Assembly (NCBI GenBank): GCA_964574395.1
Contig: CAZNNL010000001.1
Coordinates: 13,629-77,628 of the forward strand
Length of the DNA: 64,000 nucleotides
Reading direction: 5' to 3'
Source: JAXGQD01 sp964574395
GTDB lineage: Bacteria > Bacillota > Clostridia > Saccharofermentanales > Fastidiosipilaceae
Under the pieces are notes generated by a model, which searched no databases, was not told the DNA's origin, and worked only from the letters and a program-made list of their open reading frames with translations. The position numbers and the translations under genes were made by a program. Below are positions 17,073 through 25,831 of the stretch, piece by piece; the first letter of the stretch is position 1, and each line of letters starts with the position of its first letter.

Positions 17073-18071
17073 TCAAGACCATATACCAAGGGCGAGTAGC
17101 CCAATTACTGATCCGAGTAGTGCAATCGCCGAAAAAACAACTACGACTTTGTTTTCTGACCAACCACCTAGTTCGAAATGGTGGTGAATGGGCGACATGC
17201 GGAAAATCCTTTTGCCATGCGTAGCTTTAAAGTATAGCACTTGAATGACAACTGACATGGCTTCGGCGCAATATACAAAGCCAGTTAATAAGAAGAGCCA
17301 AGGTGTTCCTGTTAAGACAAGGAAACTTGAAAAAAGTGCCCCAATCGCCAAAGAACCGGTGTCACCCATGAAAATCTTCGCCGGATGACGATTATAAACC
17401 AAGAAACCTAAAAGGCCACCAATCAACGCCAAAAAGACCAAGGACACTGTGTTACCGGTGCTATAGGCCCTAGCTCCCGCGCTTGCTGCATAGGCAAGAC
17501 TGAAGAAAACAGGGATGCTTAGTGTAGAAAGTAAACCGTCAACCCCATCCGTAATATTTACAGCGTTAATGGTAAAGTACATAAAAATTACTAGGAAAAT
17601 GCCGTAAACAATCTTCCAGGCGCCCGTGATCGGGGTGATGCCAAGGGCGAAAGGCCATACAATCTCTGGGTTGGAGCCATAAAAATAGAGGTAATACAGC
17701 ACAAACAAAGTACAAGCAATCAGCATGGGGATCGATTTCTGTTTCGGGCTAAGGCCCTCTTTGCTAATGCGCACCTTAATATAGTCGTCTAAAAAACCTA
17801 TTGCAGCCATTGCAAGGGTCAAGGCGAGCATGATCAAGACCACCCAAGAGGAGGCCCTAAAACTAAAGTAAATGCCAAGCAATAGGGTTGGGACGATGAA
17901 CATAATGGCACCCATGGTTGGTGTACCAGTTTTGGCAAAATGACTCTCTGGCCCATCGTCACGTACGGTTTGCCCTATACGCAAACGTTTCACATAAGGT
18001 ATCAATAGTTTTCCTAAGCCGACGGTCATAACAAACGCAATCGGAATAATGATTAAATCTATCAAAGGCAC
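17073..18071 (-). CDS. mraY: Phospho-MurNAc-pentapeptide transferase
   Basis: Membrane enzyme making lipid I from UDP-MurNAc-pentapeptide and undecaprenyl phosphate. About ten membrane segments. Conserved features include DDYIK, NITDGVDGLL, FMGDTGSLA and the cytoplasmic SPIHHHFELGGW. The start is GTG 18071, because GAGGGGG lies eight bases upstream and the protein then begins in the first membrane segment. It overlaps murF by ten bases. Length is 332 residues, typical. Confidence 0.96.
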   Translation of the reverse strand: MPLIDLIIIPIAFVMTVGLGKLLIPYVKRLRIGQTVRDDGPESHFAKTGTPTMGAIMFIVPTLLLGIYFSFRASSWVVLIMLALTLAMAAIGFLDDYIKVRISKEGLSPKQKSIPMLIACTLFVLYYLYFYGSNPEIVWPFALGITPITGAWKIVYGIFLVIFMYFTINAVNITDGVDGLLSTLSIPVFFSLAYAASAGARAYSTGNTVSLVFLALIGGLLGFLVYNRHPAKIFMGDTGSLAIGALFSSFLVLTGTPWLFLLTGFVYCAEAMSVVIQVLYFKATHGKRIFRMSPIHHHFELGGWSENKVVVVFSAIALLGSVIGLLALGIWS

Positions 18072-19573
18072 AAGTCGTCCCCCTCTACCAGACTCCACGC
18101 TGCTTGGCCTAGTTTATCCATGGCAAAGGAATGTGAAGCTTTCACAAGCAGTATATCATGCGCTTTCAAGACAGGAAGCAGTGCTTCGCTAAGGGCTTCT
18201 CGGTCAGGAAAGCAATGTAGTTCCGTAAGCTTGCCGGGCACACCTGCCTGCTCTAATTGGCAAGCCTGCGCCATATCTTCTGCCCATTCGCCGCAGAGAT
18301 ACGCTAAGTCTGGTCTGTTTTTGCCAATACTACGACCAATTTCGCGATGCAGTCTCAGACTTTCGTCACCAAGTTCATTCACGCAGCCTAAGGCAGCAAT
18401 AGTGCGTCTACCGCTGCTTTTGCCTAATTCTTGCAAGTACTCCAAGGCTGCACGCATGGCTTCAGGGCTGGCGTTGTAGCTATCGTCGATTAAGGTGAAC
18501 TTTTTACCTTCATGACGCCTTTGACGTGCACCTGTTGAGCGGTACGTCAGCAAGTTCTGTGCTATTTCATCTGAACTATAATTTAAGTAGCTCGCGGTAA
18601 TAATGGCAAAAAGGGCATTTTGCACCATATGCCTACCAAAAGTATGTAGTTCAATCTTTTGTCCACTGGAAATTTTCATGTGCTCTGGAGCTTGTGGGGC
18701 TGCTTGCCAGTTTATGGTGAATACACTCTGATCCCCAGAAAACTGTAATGAGCTTACATGGAGTAATGGGTAGTCCTTGAGTGTGTCCGGCAAGGCTTTG
18801 GCATCTAAGGCGATAAAGGCAAGCTTGAGATTTTTTTGTTTGATAATAGTCTGTAAATATTCGCTCTGAGCTGCTTCTAACAAAACCTGGTCATCGGCGT
18901 TCAAAATTAAGAGTCCACCTTCTCGCAAGGCGGCAGCGAGAATAAGTTTTTCTTTTGCCAAAGCTGCTTGCGTACCAAAAAAAGATAAATGCGAGTGTCC
19001 GATCATGGTAATCATAGCGATATCTGCTTCTGCCATATGCGCCAAAACGGCCATTTCTCCGGGCTCACCGATACCCAATTCAATGACAAGGCTGTCTACT
19101 TCTTCATCGGTAGCCAACAAAGTTTGCGCTACGCCAATTTCGTTATTGAGATTGGCCTCCGTCTTAGCAACGTGACGAGACGAAAGAGCTGCAAAGACCA
19201 TATCACGAGTAGAGGTTTTGCCAACGCTACCACTAACAGCCACGACCTTACCCGCTAGGCTTTGACGATACCACGAAGCCAGCGCCTTAAAGGTGTCTAA
19301 AGTATTTTCAACTAACCAAAGACAGTGCCCAGGTGCGAGTTGTTCGGCTTTAGCCAAGTCAGACACACATAATACGCTTGCACCTTGTGCGACGGCTTGA
19401 TCTAAAAAGTTGTGTGCATCAAAGCGTTCACCTTGCAAAGCTATGAATAAACTCTCTTGCTTCAATGCGCGTGTATCACTTGATACAGAACTTATCTGCT
19501 CGTCTCCTCTGGCATACAGCAATTCCCCGCCTAAGGCTTCTACAATTTCACGAATGGCATAATTCTTATGCAT
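18062..19573 (-). CDS. murF: UDP-MurNAc-tripeptide--D-Ala-D-Ala ligase
   Basis: Adds the D-Ala-D-Ala made by Ddl to the UDP-MurNAc-tripeptide. The intact Mur-ligase P-loop SGSVGKTSTRDM is near residue 115 and DDSYNASPEAM lies in the C-terminal domain. The N-terminal substrate domain shows SDTRAL and LFIALQGERFDAHNF. Length (503 residues) is slightly above average. Its ATG overlaps the murE-like stop by eight bases. Unlike the murE-like neighbour, all catalytic motifs are present. Confidence 0.95.
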   Translation of the reverse strand: MHKNYAIREIVEALGGELLYARGDEQISSVSSDTRALKQESLFIALQGERFDAHNFLDQAVAQGASVLCVSDLAKAEQLAPGHCLWLVENTLDTFKALASWYRQSLAGKVVAVSGSVGKTSTRDMVFAALSSRHVAKTEANLNNEIGVAQTLLATDEEVDSLVIELGIGEPGEMAVLAHMAEADIAMITMIGHSHLSFFGTQAALAKEKLILAAALREGGLLILNADDQVLLEAAQSEYLQTIIKQKNLKLAFIALDAKALPDTLKDYPLLHVSSLQFSGDQSVFTINWQAAPQAPEHMKISSGQKIELHTFGRHMVQNALFAIITASYLNYSSDEIAQNLLTYRSTGARQRRHEGKKFTLIDDSYNASPEAMRAALEYLQELGKSSGRRTIAALGCVNELGDESLRLHREIGRSIGKNRPDLAYLCGEWAEDMAQACQLEQAGVPGKLTELHCFPDREALSEALLPVLKAHDILLVKASHSFAMDKLGQAAWSLVEGDDLCL

Positions 19574-21068
19574 CTTTTTTCTTTTCCGTTCTTTCTATTA
19601 AAGCCGCTTGCGCAACCTCATATTCTGAAAATGGTTCTGTGCTTTGTGCATCGATGTGGTAACTCTCCTGTGCTTTACCAGTTAAAACCACTAAGTCTCC
19701 GAGCTGTGCCTGTTCAACAATATGTTTGATAGCAGTAGCCCTATCTTCTAGACAAACGTAATCATACGCATTCGCAGCAAGATTCTTTGTCATGTCCTCG
19801 AGTATGGCTTTAGCGCCTTCGGAACGTGGGTTACTCACGGTAAAACAAACATAGTCAGCTGCGCGCACAGCTTCGGCGGCAAGTGCTTGACGCATTTCGG
19901 GCTTACGATCCCCCCCGGCACTAGCGAGAACAAGCAGTCTGTTTCTACAATAGGGACGTAATGATTGCAGTAAATTTTTCATCTGGAGTGCGGACCAAGC
20001 ATTATCAATCATCAAGGAAAAATCTTGGCTTTCTTGCGTTTGATTAAGTACCATTTCAAAACGTCCGGGTAAGCTTAGTTCACTCAGATACTCTTGTAGA
20101 ACTTCTCTAGAAATATTTTCATGATATGCCCAGGTCAATAAGGCCAACGCATTAGAAACATGATGCCGTCCGGGTAAAGCAACAAAGTATTCCGTGCTTG
20201 AGCCATCTGGATAGTCAACTATGAAAGATGTACCAATGGTCCTGGTACGTGTTTCTATGCGCAATTCGCGCGCGCGTAAGGAAGAAGTTTTTTCGATACT
20301 ATACGTCAGGCAGCGGTTGCCCAAACTTTCCAAGATGGGATATGCATCTGTGCTTAAGGAATCCATATTGACGAAGAAAAATGTATTCTCGGATGCTACG
20401 GCAATGACTCGTTCCAGTTCTTTCGCGTCTGCTTGTAGAACAGTACAAGTATCTGGAGATAGAAAATGTCCCCGTTTTAATTCAAGATCTTTGTAGTTGA
20501 ATGGCAAAATCACAGCACCATCGCGAAGCTCGCTTAACACCGCACAAATATCTGGCATTTCTGGGTGATTACGTGGAAGAAAGCGTTTTTTACCAACACT
20601 GAGAATTTGCATGTCATCGATTAAGCTAGCTTTCTTCTCCAATTTGCAAAGAAGACTATAGAGCATGTGGCTACAACTCCCTTTGCCAATATCACCAATC
20701 AAGAGGTGTAGCTGTAAGGAGTCGAATTCCACTTGATAGAAATTGCAACTGATAAAAGCCAAGGCTTCACGGCAATCTCGTACCAAAACTACAGCTGTAG
20801 ACGGTGCGTGTTCTTTCAAATATTGCCTGTTCTCATCGTTCAATTCTTGTTGTACGAGCAAGGCAGAAGCCTTGCGATTGAGCGCTTCACGAATAAAGTC
20901 ATGCCCATCAAGCTGTTCACCAACTAAACATACAAAAAGCGTGCCTTCTAAAACGCGTCTTGAATCATAAGCGATTTGACTGATTTCTGTCAGAGCTGAG
21001 CCGCTAAATTGCAATATGGGGTAATCTTTTAAGAGTTGATATAGTCTCACTTCTTTGCTCGCACCCAC
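19566..21068 (-). CDS. MurE-family protein with degraded ATP-binding domain (probable pseudoenzyme)
   Basis: Sits exactly where murE belongs and keeps the MurE substrate domain (AYDSRRVLEGTLFVCLVG, then DGHDFI), LPGRHHVSNAL near 299-309, PGRFE near 334-338 and SNPRSE near 412, which recalls the DNPR motif of diaminopimelate-type MurE. The P-loop, however, reads GDIGKGS (125-131) instead of GTNGKTT, and the Glu-Ser-Ser-His and TNL..DHLD segments that bind metal and acyl phosphate cannot be found. Ligase activity is doubtful. The start is GTG 21068, with GTG 21050 possible. Confidence 0.75.
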   Translation of the reverse strand: MGASKEVRLYQLLKDYPILQFSGSALTEISQIAYDSRRVLEGTLFVCLVGEQLDGHDFIREALNRKASALLVQQELNDENRQYLKEHAPSTAVVLVRDCREALAFISCNFYQVEFDSLQLHLLIGDIGKGSCSHMLYSLLCKLEKKASLIDDMQILSVGKKRFLPRNHPEMPDICAVLSELRDGAVILPFNYKDLELKRGHFLSPDTCTVLQADAKELERVIAVASENTFFFVNMDSLSTDAYPILESLGNRCLTYSIEKTSSLRARELRIETRTRTIGTSFIVDYPDGSSTEYFVALPGRHHVSNALALLTWAYHENISREVLQEYLSELSLPGRFEMVLNQTQESQDFSLMIDNAWSALQMKNLLQSLRPYCRNRLLVLASAGGDRKPEMRQALAAEAVRAADYVCFTVSNPRSEGAKAILEDMTKNLAANAYDYVCLEDRATAIKHIVEQAQLGDLVVLTGKAQESYHIDAQSTEPFSEYEVAQAALIERTEKKKDA

Positions 21069-21069
21069 C

Positions 21070-23379
21070 TTAATTCAACCACAACTTGATGATGCTGTAT
21101 TTGAGCACCGTTTTACCTGCTTCAACGGACTGCTGTGTCACTTTACCTTCTTCCCCGCCCTGTAATAGAATGTTGACCCCCATCTCTTCCGCTAATTTAT
21201 AAGCACCTTCAAAACCAAGGTTAGCGAAATTAGGAACAGTGACTATGTCTGTCATCGGCTTTCCTGAATGACTAATATAGATGGTCCCACGATTGTTTAT
21301 TAATTCGCCAGCAGGAGGGTATTGGTACTTCACGCTAGCGCCTTCCGGAGCTTCAGCTTCCATGTCGAGGTACAAATTATGCGGTAAGGTTGTGCGGCCC
21401 ACAGTGGCAAAATTATATCCTGCGAGGTTGGGAACCATGCGTTGAATAAAGATATACCACATATCATCAGAAAGGCTCTTATCTTTTGGTACGCCCATTT
21501 GTTCTAATGCGACACCGGCTGCCTGTGCTGACATACGAGCAGTTATTTTAGATAAAATACCATTTTCAGGCTCATGTAATACCGCTAAAACAACTACTTT
21601 GGGATCATAATAAGGTGCGACATTCACAAAAGAAATAACTGCCTTTTCATCATTCTCACCAAAGTTTGAGGTGGAGGTTTTTCCTCCTGAGCCATAGCCC
21701 ATGGTTTCACCTTCCGGCGCACCTTCGTAATTAGTTACTACTGAACGCATGTAATCTAACATTTTGGCAGAAGTTTCGGTCGAAATAACACGTCTTACAA
21801 CTTCTGGTTTGATGTCTTGAACGACTAAACCATTGGCATCAACAAACGCATCAGCGACCTGTGGACGCATGAGTAAACCCCCATTAACTAGGGCACTTAC
21901 AGCATTGGTTAGATGCAAGGGCGTAATTACGCTGGATTCACCGAAAGATAAGTTTGCTAAGTCGATGGGCATGCGGTCTTTTTCAGCATGTAGGTAGGTA
22001 TCAGATTCCGCGGGCAAGTCCACGCCAGTTTTTTCTTGATGTCCAAATGCTCTCACGTAGTCGTAGAACTTTTCTATCCCTATACCTTCTGCTAATTGAA
22101 TCATGACGGGGTTACACGAACGCACAAGGGCCATGCGGACGGTCTCCATACCATGTCCCCAGTTGCTCCAACATGAAATAGGATATGCGTCGTGACCTTC
22201 AACCCAAATGGGATCATCACTAAATAGCTCATCTTCTTCAAAATACTTTTCTTCCATAGCCATGGCGACCGTTAGTGTTTTGTAAGAAGATCCTGGCTCA
22301 TATAGCGATTGTGTGGCCCGATTTCGCCAAATTCTTTCGTAAAGGTATTCGATATCTTTATCATTGGTAAATGGATCCCAGGTTTTGGGGTCTTTGCCCT
22401 CCGGAGCAGCATAGGGATCATTGAGGTCAAACTGTGTGTGATTGGCCATTGCTAATACCGCACCGGTTTTAGGATTCATGACAACAATTTCGCCTTGTTG
22501 TGCGCCATATGTTGTTACGTACTGTTTCACCAGGCTTTGACAAAATTCTTGCAGGCGTGCGTTGATATGTAATTTTAATGCGTTAGGCTTAATCTCAGTC
22601 TGACTAGTCGCATCGGTAAACGGCAACTGTCTACCGCTGTAGTTATCTATTTGGGTATAGGAATAACCAGGCTTGCCACGCAATTCACTATCATAGAATG
22701 CCTCAATACCCATAACTCCAGAAATGTTATCTCCTGTCTTCGAAGCAAAGCCGATAATGCTTGCCCCAACATCACCAGCTGGGTACCTTCGGCGCATAAC
22801 GGGATCAATAACGACACCAAAGACCTGATTTTCATTTAAATATTCGCGCAGACGATTTGTCACATCAGTGGAGACATTCTTTTTCAATTGAATATAACTT
22901 GCATCTTCCTGTGCCAAATAGCCTGACATCTCTGCTTGATCAATGCCTAAAATCTCTGCTATCTTTTCGGCTAATGTTGGCTTGTTCGGGGCTTTATCGT
23001 CAGGCAACCATGAACCGAGCGAGCGTGGCGTAAAACCAATGGTGAAGTCATAAGTAGTGATGGCTAGGGGCAGCCCCGTACTATCGTAAATGGCTGCTCT
23101 TTCGGGGTATACAGGAACTTTGTCATAACGCAAAACAGCTGCATCTTGAACATACTTTTCATGCGATACAATTTGAACATTAAAGAGCGTGGCGATAAGA
23201 TACAGCGCGAAGATAACAGTCAGTGATGCGACTAGTAATATGCCTCCACGTGTGCCTGCTACGGTTTTTGGATAGGGATTATAACGAACAATGTTGCGCT
23301 TGGCGCCACTGCGTTCTTTATTAAAGCTTCGTTTTCGATAGCGTTTACTTGCATTACTTCTAGTGCTACTTTTTCTCAT
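21070..23379 (-). CDS. Septal penicillin-binding protein with PASTA domains (FtsI/SpoVD type)
   Basis: Class B transpeptidase of 769 residues: basic cytoplasmic N-terminus, one membrane segment (about 48-70), a dimerisation domain, transpeptidase domain and two C-terminal PASTA domains (VPNLAGYN and VPNFANLGFE begin them). Active-site motifs are SSYK (nucleophile Ser), SCN and KTS in GSGGKTSTSN; the last is usually KTG. It cross-links septal wall with FtsW. PASTA domains suggest lipid II or muropeptide sensing. Position follows ftsL as in other Firmicutes. Confidence 0.9.
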   Translation of the reverse strand: MRKSSTRSNASKRYRKRSFNKERSGAKRNIVRYNPYPKTVAGTRGGILLVASLTVIFALYLIATLFNVQIVSHEKYVQDAAVLRYDKVPVYPERAAIYDSTGLPLAITTYDFTIGFTPRSLGSWLPDDKAPNKPTLAEKIAEILGIDQAEMSGYLAQEDASYIQLKKNVSTDVTNRLREYLNENQVFGVVIDPVMRRRYPAGDVGASIIGFASKTGDNISGVMGIEAFYDSELRGKPGYSYTQIDNYSGRQLPFTDATSQTEIKPNALKLHINARLQEFCQSLVKQYVTTYGAQQGEIVVMNPKTGAVLAMANHTQFDLNDPYAAPEGKDPKTWDPFTNDKDIEYLYERIWRNRATQSLYEPGSSYKTLTVAMAMEEKYFEEDELFSDDPIWVEGHDAYPISCWSNWGHGMETVRMALVRSCNPVMIQLAEGIGIEKFYDYVRAFGHQEKTGVDLPAESDTYLHAEKDRMPIDLANLSFGESSVITPLHLTNAVSALVNGGLLMRPQVADAFVDANGLVVQDIKPEVVRRVISTETSAKMLDYMRSVVTNYEGAPEGETMGYGSGGKTSTSNFGENDEKAVISFVNVAPYYDPKVVVLAVLHEPENGILSKITARMSAQAAGVALEQMGVPKDKSLSDDMWYIFIQRMVPNLAGYNFATVGRTTLPHNLYLDMEAEAPEGASVKYQYPPAGELINNRGTIYISHSGKPMTDIVTVPNFANLGFEGAYKLAEEMGVNILLQGGEEGKVTQQSVEAGKTVLKYSIIKLWLN

Positions 23380-23447
23380 GCTTTTGTAAAATCCTCATGG
23401 TGGGTGTAGAGAATTAGTATCCTCTTAATATTAATTGTCATCGTCCC

Positions 23448-23453
23448 ATTATA
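23448..23453 (-). promoter_or_regulatory. Possible -10 box upstream of the PBP gene
   Basis: Minus strand TATAAT in the 138-base gap between ftsL and the PBP gene. No convincing -35 box lies 16-18 bases before it. A six-base stem GACCTG/CAGGTC lies just upstream and could be an attenuator. Weak evidence. Confidence 0.3.
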
Positions 23454-23517
23454 TAACAAAGACCTGTACCCAACCGCTTAGTGGAGTGCAGGTCCGTGCG
23501 TTTCAGCTGTTATATGT

Positions 23518-24066
23518 TCATGGTTGAAGGGTACGAAAGAAGCCTTCTAAGTTTTTATAGGCCGCTTCGTCTACTGGACTCACTTCGTTTGTCCCATCGC
23601 CTACTCCTTCTACTTGGATGACTAATTTATCTTGTTTTGGCACCGCAAGATAAATAATTTGGTCAGGACCAGGTTCTTGGAAGCCTAAAAGTATGGCTTT
23701 AGAACGGATTGCGTCCAAATCTGTTAATTGCACTATTTCACTTTGTTTTTGTACATTAACAATTTGGGCTTTCGTAATGGCAGACTGCAATTGGGCATTC
23801 GCAAAATTCAATTCTACAACTTTAGATTGATTGAATAATAAAAATGTCAACATTGCACTGATGGCAGCAATACAGAGAACAACTTGGATTGTTCTTCTGG
23901 CACGTTCAAAAGCGCGCGTTTTATACTGCGTTTTTTCCTGTATATATCTTTTACTGTCGCTCTTATGTTTCGGGGCTACCATAAGCGGCCTCTTTCGTTC
24001 ACTATTAAGCTCCGGTTCAAGCGATGAGGGGGCGAAATCTTGAACGGCTAAGTTACCTCTATTCAT
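23518..24066 (-). CDS. ftsL: FtsL/DivIC-like septum protein
   Basis: Small bitopic divisome protein of 182 residues. A charged cytoplasmic part of about 75 residues is followed by a membrane segment (IQVVLCIAAISAMLTFLLF) and a short coiled coil (VVELNFANAQLQSAITKAQ). The sequence is poorly conserved, as in all FtsL; the call rests on topology and on its place between rsmH and the PBP gene. ATG 24066 has AAGGAG upstream and overlaps the rsmH stop by eight bases. Confidence 0.8.
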   Translation of the reverse strand: MNRGNLAVQDFAPSSLEPELNSERKRPLMVAPKHKSDSKRYIQEKTQYKTRAFERARRTIQVVLCIAAISAMLTFLLFNQSKVVELNFANAQLQSAITKAQIVNVQKQSEIVQLTDLDAIRSKAILLGFQEPGPDQIIYLAVPKQDKLVIQVEGVGDGTNEVSPVDEAAYKNLEGFFRTLQP

Positions 24067-25033
24067 AGCTTTCTCCTTCTCTTCTTCGTTCAAACACTCG
24101 CAGGCGTGCGCTCCGTGCGCGTGGGTTATTCTTCTGTTCAATTGCATCTGCGACCATGCCTTGTCGCTGTATGCTTTTCCCGAGTGGTGTTAAACCACAG
24201 ACACAAGGGAAGTTTCTCGGACATATACAAGGATTTTCCCATTTCCTAAACCTTTGCTTAACAATACGGTCTTCCAAAGAATGGAAAGTAATGATGCAAA
24301 TCCTGCCATCGTTGTTTAGCAAGTCTGGTAGCTGATCCAAGAGACTTTCCAAAGCACCTAGTTCATCATTCACCGCGATGCGTAATGCTTGAAATGTCCG
24401 TTTCGCAGGGTGCTTATCCCTTCTAGCATGTGCTGGCATCGCTTGAGTGACTAGTTCAGCTAAATCTATGGTAGTGGTAATTGCCTTACTAGATCTGCGC
24501 TTTACTATCGCCATCACGATAGCTCTGGCATAGCGCTCCTCTCCATAATCTCTCAGGATACGAATCAGTTCATCAGGCGTTTCCAGATTTACTAAACTAG
24601 CTGCAGTCAGGGTCTGCTCAGGATTCATGCGCATATCCAAGGGTCCATCCAAACGGAAGGCGAAACCTCTTTCACCTGTGTCTAGCTGATGGGAAGATAC
24701 GCCCAAATCTGCTAAAACACCATCAACCCTTTCAATACCCTGCTCAAGGAGTTTGTTTCCAATTTCTCTAAAATCGGCAGCTATCAACTGATACTTGGCT
24801 TGTATATGTAGGCTTTCAAAGTGCAATGACGCGGCTCTTAATGCGTCGGGGTCTTTATCAAATGCATATAGCTTGCCTTGTGGGTCAAGCTTTCCTAAAA
24901 TGCCACTCGCGTGTCCACCACCACCGGTAGTGCAATCCACATAGGTTCCATCAGGTTTTATTTGTAAAGCACTGATGCTTTCATCGTATAAAACCGAAAG
25001 ATGTTTGAAATCAGAAGATGCCTTTGACATCAT
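24059..25033 (-). CDS. rsmH: 16S rRNA (cytosine1402-N4)-methyltransferase
   Basis: SAM-dependent methylase of the decoding centre, also called MraW. The SAM loop is DCTTGGGGHASGIL; VDGVLADLGVSSHQLD and RGFAFRLDGPLDMRM are family signatures, and the C-terminus carries the usual IITFHSLEDRIVK. At 324 residues it has normal length. The start lies inside the mraZ gene (ATG 25033 or the adjacent 25030), so the two are coupled. Confidence 0.97.
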   Translation of the reverse strand: MMSKASSDFKHLSVLYDESISALQIKPDGTYVDCTTGGGGHASGILGKLDPQGKLYAFDKDPDALRAASLHFESLHIQAKYQLIAADFREIGNKLLEQGIERVDGVLADLGVSSHQLDTGERGFAFRLDGPLDMRMNPEQTLTAASLVNLETPDELIRILRDYGEERYARAIVMAIVKRRSSKAITTTIDLAELVTQAMPAHARRDKHPAKRTFQALRIAVNDELGALESLLDQLPDLLNNDGRICIITFHSLEDRIVKQRFRKWENPCICPRNFPCVCGLTPLGKSIQRQGMVADAIEQKNNPRARSARLRVFERRREGESYE

Positions 25034-25448
25034 ACTGACTCAAATCAAGGTCTGTTAAAGCTGTTTCCTTTAGTTTCTGTTCTTCAAAGAAGCGTTTTCC
25101 ACAGATTTCCAAACCAGATCCCATGTCTATGACATAAACATCGTCCCCGGCAGAGACGCCTATTTCATTCCATAATTCATCGCTTATGCTGACACGACCT
25201 TGGCCGTCCATTGTGCAATAAATGGCTTCACCGACGATTTCTCGACGCATCAGCCTGGCTTTGGGATCAGTACCGGCTAGATTTAAAATCTGATCACGTA
25301 CAAGTTCAAATTGTTCCTCAGTGTAAACTGCGAGGTAACCGACGTCTAACGACTTTGTAACAACAACATTCCGGCCCAAGCTATCTCTTAGCTTAGCCGG
25401 GATGAAAATGCGTCCTTTGGCGTCACTTGTATGTGCGTACCTTGCCAT
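25011..25448 (-). CDS. mraZ: Transcriptional regulator MraZ
   Basis: DNA-binding repressor of the division and cell-wall cluster, made of two AbrB-like halves: residues 1-75 (AHTSDAKGRIFIPAKLRDSLG) and 76-145 (MDGQGRVSISDELWNEIG). Each half carries the DxxGR motif of the family. It is the first gene of the cluster and is preceded by a consensus promoter and four MraZ boxes, so it very likely controls its own operon. GAGGG lies before the ATG. Confidence 0.96.
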   Translation of the reverse strand: MARYAHTSDAKGRIFIPAKLRDSLGRNVVVTKSLDVGYLAVYTEEQFELVRDQILNLAGTDPKARLMRREIVGEAIYCTMDGQGRVSISDELWNEIGVSAGDDVYVIDMGSGLEICGKRFFEEQKLKETALTDLDLSQYDVKGIF

Positions 25449-25475
25449 GTATCCCTCTTACTATCCAATCTTTGG

Positions 25476-25523
25476 TTCACCACGATTCACCACTTTTGTG
25501 TAGCAATTCACCACGATTCACCA
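25476..25523 (-). promoter_or_regulatory. MraZ operator: four TGGTGAA boxes
   Basis: TGGTGAA on the minus strand occurs at 25476-25482, 25486-25492, 25507-25513 and 25517-25523. Start-to-start distances are 10, 21 and 10 bases, so all boxes face the same side of the helix. MraZ is known to bind short direct repeats before its own gene. These lie just downstream of the -10 box, where binding would block initiation. Confidence 0.85.
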
Positions 25524-25532
25524 TTTAACTGT

Positions 25533-25561
25533 ATTGTAATAGTAATTTATTGACTTTGCAA
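25533..25561 (-). promoter_or_regulatory. Promoter of the dcw cluster
   Basis: Minus strand TTGCAA (25556-25561), a 17-base spacer and TACAAT (25533-25538). The predicted start near 25526 lies next to the first MraZ box. Confidence 0.82.
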
Positions 25562-25756
25562 GGCAAATCTTGCCAACGCTTGCTTTGTCATAATTCTGTA
25601 ACATAATAGCAAGTTAGTCAAGTGAAATACATACAATTTTCTTTGGTCTTTACAACATTTAGACATATGTTTAATTTTTGCCACAACACGTAACATTTCT
25701 TGACACATTTGTGTAACACTAGCGACTTTTTGTTCAATCTTTTGACCTGAAATTTA

Positions 25757-25793
25757 CAAAAAAATATCCCACGACTGAAATCGCGGGATATTA
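25757..25793 (-). terminator. Strong terminator of the ispH-rpsA operon
   Basis: Minus strand stem AATATCCCGCGA / TCGTGGGATATT (one G-T pair) with a six-base loop, followed by seven T. It lies about 40 bases past the ispH-rpsA stop and insulates that operon from the mraZ promoter. Confidence 0.92.
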
Positions 25794-25831
25794 AGATCAA
25801 TTCATGTTCTGTTTTTGAATGAATTACTAGC

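Larger units (their letters stand above)
25449..25831. other. Intergenic region between ispH-rpsA and mraZ
   Basis: A 383-base gap. It holds the mraZ operator (25476-25523), the mraZ promoter (25533-25561) and the ispH-rpsA terminator (25757-25793). The middle part, 25562-25756, is AT-rich with one TGGCAAAA copy on the minus strand (25676-25683) and no convincing gene. Confidence 0.8.
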
